Assembly: GCA_037043015.1 (NCBI GenBank)
Contig: CM073325.1
Coordinates: 11,201,001-11,265,000 of the forward strand
Source: Bryum argenteum
Lineage: Eukaryota > Streptophyta > Bryopsida > Bryales > Bryaceae
DNA: 64,000 nucleotides
Direction: 5' to 3'
Positions within the stretch are counted from its first letter, which is position 1, and every line of letters begins with the position of its first letter. The notes beneath the pieces are model-generated. The model was not told the DNA's origin and searched no databases. It saw nothing but the letters and a program-made list of their open reading frames with translations. A program made the translations under genes and the position numbers. Below are positions 59,159 through 64,000 of the stretch, piece by piece.

Positions 59159-61056
59159 TCAAGCCTTGAACGCCCAAAATGTTGAAAAACAATATTATGG
59201 ATGAAAGGAAGAAACTTTGGAGAGCCATAACTTCTTCCTCTAGTCTCCATTTTGGACAAAATCACTTGCATTGGGCCCCTAATCAAGTCTAGTTTGTGTG
59301 TTAAAAATTTCAGAGCCTTACAGTAAAGTATATATCAGTTAAATGCATTTTAGTGAAGGTAAATTTAGTACTTAAAAATTCAAACATTAGGCATGCTCTG
59401 CTATTGCAAGCTAATTATGCAAAATCAAATGTAGTTTTTCAAGATTTTTTTTGCATGAGTATGACTTCAGAATGAATTCCAACATCTTTGTAGGTGGATG
59501 AATTTTGATCCAAATACTTTTGATATTGGATTGCAATGATATTTCTTCAATGAAAAAAGTAAAAAGAATGAATGATTTTTGAGGAGCTAGAAGTTCTACC
59601 ATGGGATGGACTTTGTTTTTTGGGATGAATTTTAATTCAAGTATAGTTTAACCCCTAAAGCCTCTAGTGTTTTAGGGAGCTTATAACCTTAAACTATGAT
59701 CTTCTACCTCTATGCACTCATAAGGGTGCAAACCGCAAAAATATATTGTTTTTGTTTACTTTCAACCGTAAGATCTTGTATCTAAGCCTAATTATAGTCA
59801 TTGTTCCAAGAATTGACCATTGGATGTTTTTTTTTTTTTCAAGATCGTAACATCCAAAGTTTGTGCATAACTTTTATTGGGCAATGCACAGAAGGTATAG
59901 TCTCCATGGTGTAAAGGGGAAGTTGAAGATTGTTATTTTAAACGTTTTGGTTTTTATTGTTTCTTAACATGTAGATAATCAAGTTGGGCATACTCATGTA
60001 AAATTTTAGGAGACTCTTTACTCTTTTTGACCTTCATGCAAAAAAATTCTAGAAGAAGGTCTAAAAACGATGGATATAGTAAAACATGCATTACATTAAA
60101 TATATATGATTCTAGATAAAGGTGAACAATGATCAAGTGCCTTTCAGAATTTTTTATTTTCAAGTGAAAATTTTATTGAAAATTTTTAAAGTCTTGAAGT
60201 TTGACAAATTTGGGAAGAAATAATCCAGAAAGTACTAAAAACTATAAAGATTTTTTTGTAACTTTTTTTGAAGGTTACCCTTGTAAAATTAGTAGGTTTT
60301 TTGACATGGGTCACTTTGAAAGTCAAAATATTTCAGAAGAATTTATAGGAAAAAGTAAATGTAAACTCCTCCATTTCGGCTCTCATCCCAAGAATTGCCC
60401 TATAAGATACAACATTTGAAATTTGACTTTGCAATATGTTGCACACACACCTTGTAGTATACCAAGTAAAATTTTTGGTAAAATTACTAATTTAAACCCA
60501 AAAACCTAGGCTGCCCAAAAGGGCAAAGGATCATTTTGGTCTTCAGGGGTAGTTATGGATTAAGTGGTAGAAACCTTGATCCAATCAAAGGTATTTTAAA
60601 GACAAGGCAAGAATTTTAGTACAAAGGGTATAGATTTGGACCTTATTTACTTTGTAAAATATTTGATAGCTTTCACTATTATAAGGCTATTATTTGAGCT
60701 CAAAAAAAAAAAAAAATAAATAAATAAAAAATAAAAATTGTACAAGAGTGTTTTTGAGATAGACTTGTACAACTTCATAGTTTGTGAATCTTTCACTCCA
60801 ATAAGTTTGTTAACAGCATTTTCACTTCAATGTGAAAATGATGAAATTTCATAGTTTTTTTTCTTAGTATTAGAGTGTTATGATTCCACAATTGATGAGG
60901 CTTCATGACTCCAAATTTGATCCACATATCGTAAAAAAGTCTATTACAAAATTTGATTGTCGAGATCTAGATAGCTCACCTTTATTTTCCATTATGACAC
61001 TTTGAGAAAACTTGTGTTTCTAGGCTCCAAGCCCGGCTTGGGCATTCAAGGGTTAT
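59159..61056 (+). mobile_element. TTAA-flanked element, 980-bp subfamily, copy F, split by a nested insertion
   Basis: The left end is TCAA-GCCTTGAACGCCC and the right end GGGCATTCAAGGG-TTAT, both decayed. The left part runs to 59,651 and the right part resumes at 60,560 with TTAAGTGGTAGAAACC, exactly continuing the order seen in the copy at 58,150. Without the insertion its length is close to 980 bp. Confidence 0.75.
59648..60563 (+). mobile_element. TTAA-flanked element nested in copy F
   Basis: It starts TTAA-CCCCTAAAGCCTC and ends CTTCAGGGG followed by ten extra bases and TTAA. It belongs with the element at 51,331-51,993 ('aaaacatgcattacattaaa', agtgcctttcag) and, at its left, resembles the 268-bp subfamily (ccgtaagatcttg). 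It is about 916 bp and non-coding. Confidence 0.75.
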
Positions 61057-64000
61057 AGTTTTTTGGGAATCTTGCAAAGAATATTGCATTGTGCGAAACT
61101 TTTTGAGAATTCTATTTTTGTGCCATATAATAAAGTTTCTTAACATATAGTAGGTCGAACAATAGAGCTCTAGTAGTTTTCGCTCAAAGGTACATAATAG
61201 CTTTCCAGTTCAAGACTACCATGTACTAAGAGTATACATTACATGGTGTCATTTTAGGGCATGTTCTTTAGTTTAGTAGGCGCTATGATTTATCCCACTA
61301 TTGAAATGGGAAGCTTTGATCTTATGTGTTTGTTTGGTCCATGGACTTCTTCAAAAAAAATTTGTATACGATAGGACGTACTCAATAAGATCTACTCAAT
61401 ATAGTACGTCCTATTGCTTTGATCTTATGTGTGTTCGGTCCATGGACTTCTTTAAAAAAAAAAAGTCACAACTCTATGGAGCAACCCTTAAGAATATTAT
61501 CAAAAATCCCAACACATCAAGGCCAACCGTACCATGATATAGTTAATTTAAGGGCCACGCAACCAAAAAACTTGACTATCGTGGTGGAAATCAAATACAT
61601 TCAAAAACAAAATGTCCGTAGCTAAATATAAAAAACAAGATACCTCCATAACATACTCAATATACATGTCACATATGCACACCAACTTTGACATAGTCCA
61701 TATACATGTCACACATGACCTACTATACACAATAACTTCAACATAGATGATGTAGTACTTGACAAACACTACAATTATGTACCCAAAAACCAAACTCAAT
61801 ATTCATGTCACAAAAAACAAATCCAAATCCAAGAACAAAAGATCACAATACAAACACAACAAAACCAAAATAGTGCATACACATGTGACACTCCGCACAC
61901 TCTCTTTGAATTTTTGATATCCCAATTGTGTATGCGTACGTATCGGTACATGTCACAAATTCCCAACATCATTTGCAATCGAATATTCTCTTTTGCATTG
62001 AAATGTCGAGGGTCCACTAGCAAGAAAAATACAAACAAGGGAGTCCAATAACCAAATACACTCATTTGTTTTTGTTTTTATCCTTAGTAGGTACAGCTTC
62101 GAAGATTGATTGGTTGTTGTGTTCCAAGTTCTACTGATCTTGGTCAATTTTGGTGAAAGTCCAATGGTCAAAGTAATTATATATGAAGAAGATGACCAGG
62201 TTCAAGCATGAGATTAAAAATAGGATTGTGAAAAAAACATGACTACATTCATGGCATGATATTTTTACTTTGTAGATGTTGAATTACTAGTAGTCTTGGT
62301 TTGGTTCTAGCTAGATTGATCAACGTGACGATATTGTAATATAGAGCCTATGTATTTTAAGATTGGGTTTTATTTAGGGAATGTCAAAGTGAAAAATCGA
62401 TAATAATTGGATGTGTGTGTGTGTGTGTGTGGAGGGAAGTTGTCGATGTTAGGTAGGAGAATCTAACTTTGAGCTTCTTCTATGATTGGGCATTTTTATT
62501 GGAAATGAAGATTTCCTTGAGATTGCATGTTTGTTATATGGACATGTAATAGGGCAAATGATTATAGGTATAGCTATTCTAAAGTATGGCCATTGATTGA
62601 TTGAATACGGCACGGAACGAGAATTTCCAAGGTGTCTCTTTAGAAATGAGGGCCTATGTTCGAGCTTTGGAATGGAATAAGGCTCCTATGCACATTGAAA
62701 AATTGTCTTGAGCTCGCTCTCTTGTCAGTTAGAGAAGAGTTGAACGAGTTCATCAATTCTTTGTTCTTCACGTTTTGGTGTCGTTAATGTGAGTTCTTTT
62801 TGTCATTTACTGAGCAGGTTAGGTGACGATAGAAGCAAGGAAAGTTGAGAGCAATATGAAACGCACCTCTAGGGGCATGGCTAGGATTCCAAAGAGTATA
62901 AGGCTCTCAATGTGAGAAAGAGGACTAAATAGCAAGAGTGGCATGCCCTTGTCACTTCTAAACTTTGTAATTATATTTGTAAGTGCTTTTGAATACTGCA
63001 AAAATAAGCATACTTTATCTTTTTAGGAATCCGTGAAAAATAGTAATTTACTCATTCCATCACTTCAAGTATAGCAAAATGCTTAAATGCATGTTCATGA
63101 TAGGTTTGTCTATCATAAACAACAACTATAATAGGTGGGTTTGTCACATTCCTTTCCAAAGGATATCTAAACACTATGGTGAGCCAAGAGGACCTCGGGA
63201 GTAACGTCTCGGGCTCGGCAAGAGACAAGGTGAGGTAACCAAGGGGAGTTCCAAACAAACAACATGCAACGGTGTCGTGCTTGGAACGAACTTGGTGGTG
63301 TACCATATGTGGTTGGAAATCTTGTTCGACCACGCACCTAAGGATCCATAAAAGGTGCAATTTGGAGTTGTAAGTGTTGAGATATCACTCCCTAAAGTTG
63401 CAGCGCATTCGCGGGACAGTTCAGGATTGTTGCCTCTTGATACTCCAAATGACTTCCTTCATGGAATGCAACATCTTGCATGTCGTTGAAATGCTACGGA
63501 CAAGAGCTTTTAAGAATGCTAAGGGTTATGGTGAGCAAGGCAATGGTTTAGGAGATATAGCTCGTCAAAGTGCTGGGACTCGGGAATGTTACCTCATGGG
63601 ACACAAAATGTTTAGATGGGCATATCTCCCTTAAAAAAAGTTGTGATTGGGACAAGTAGGTAATTCATCAATATTTCCTTGAAGAGTAGATGTCAAAAGT
63701 GGGCTTGCACATCCCATTTAGATATATGTGCTAGGAGCTAGCTCAAGGGGAAGTTATTGGTCATTTTTGAGACTAAGGCAAAATAACATGTGGTCTTCCA
63801 AAGAAAAGTGTATCATGGAAGGCTCCTTAACACAAGATGTGGGAGCTACCGAAGAATACAAAGAGTACTATCTTGCCAAGAACTTTGCCAAGAACTTTGC
63901 CAAGAGCTTTGCCAAGGCTTCCTTGCTCTCCATTTCTCCATACATTCCCCTTCTTTTGAACAAATTTCCGCTTTTATTAGCTATGACAAGATCAAGCATT
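61057..64000. other. Intergenic with small repeats; no gene recognised
   Basis: It contains a duplicated segment (gatcttatgtgt-gtt-ggtccatggacttctt) at about 61,317 and 61,418, a hairpin between them, a (TG)n run at 62,412-62,431, and four 12-bp units (tttgccaagaac type) at 63,872-63,919. Frames in 61.5-62.2 kb are AT-rich shadows. The frame at 63,374-63,634 has no recognisable domain. Confidence 0.4.
61370..61416. repeat. Short hairpin between direct repeats
   Basis: ATAGGACGTACT at about 61,371 is followed about 20 bases later by its inverse AGTACGTCCTAT, with the loop caataagatctactcaata. It lies between two copies of a 35-bp direct repeat. Confidence 0.7.

Noticed and set aside
1206-61056. 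Interstitial telomere repeats
   Set aside because: CCCTAAA occurs only once per element end, as part of a terminal inverted repeat, and never as a tandem telomere array.
1-64000. piggyBac transposase to match the TTAA elements
   Set aside because: No frame with the expected DDD domain was found anywhere in the window.
1-64000. CRISPR arrays, bacterial operons or LTR/virus-like elements
   Set aside because: The genes are spliced and plant-like. The tandem repeats have no regular spacer structure, and no paired LTRs or gag-pol type frames were recognised.

Overview
This 64 kb window comes from a plant nuclear genome. The evidence is spliced genes with GT-AG introns, a non-specific lipid-transfer protein, a plant-type LINE whose ORF1 has a DUF4283-like domain and a zinc knuckle, Harbinger, CACTA-like and Tourist-like DNA elements, and tRNA-derived SINEs. 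The EXT1-like GT47 gene without introns and the unusual kinase would fit a non-seed land plant such as a bryophyte or lycophyte, but that placement is inference. The sequence is AT-rich, gene-poor and crowded with repeats.

Host genes. Four can be modelled. (1) An exostosin-type (GT47) glycosyltransferase, minus strand, 10.07-11.39 kb, no introns in the coding part. (2) A two-exon protein kinase, plus strand, 32.04-33.35 kb, with an N-terminal MGNC acylation-type motif, a small cysteine cluster and DFE in place of DFG. A decayed partial copy lies just downstream at 35.5-37.0 kb. (3) A complete 11-exon aspartyl aminopeptidase (M18), minus strand, 37.38-41.92 kb, encoding 473 aa with all metal ligands. 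(4) A lipid-transfer protein, minus strand, 55.66-56.62 kb, with a nine-codon first exon and all eight cysteines. Its 3' end is not resolved.

Mobile DNA. A LINE of about 7.2 kb (15,367-22,544, minus) lies between exact 17-bp target duplications. At least seven in-frame stops interrupt it, and all are TAG or TAA. A Harbinger element of about 3.6 kb (46,138-49,777) has matching TIRs, a 3-bp duplication AGT, an open DDE transposase and a broken Myb/SANT-like partner. It sits inside the last five bases of a small CACTA-like element. There are also a Tourist-like MITE, a TA-flanked MITE and three copies of a SINE family.

The most unusual feature is a large family of elements that begin TTAA-CCCCTAAA and end TTTAGGGG-TTAA. 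At least a dozen copies, whole or partial, fall into subfamilies of about 268, 370, 660-920 and 980 bp. One copy has inserted into another at a TTAA that is single in a related uninterrupted copy, so TTAA is the target duplication. That is the signature of piggyBac-like transposition, which is not usual in plants. No matching transposase is in the window.

The rest is AT-rich intergenic sequence with tandem arrays, fold-backs and simple repeats, noted individually. No retrovirus-like or LTR element was recognised.
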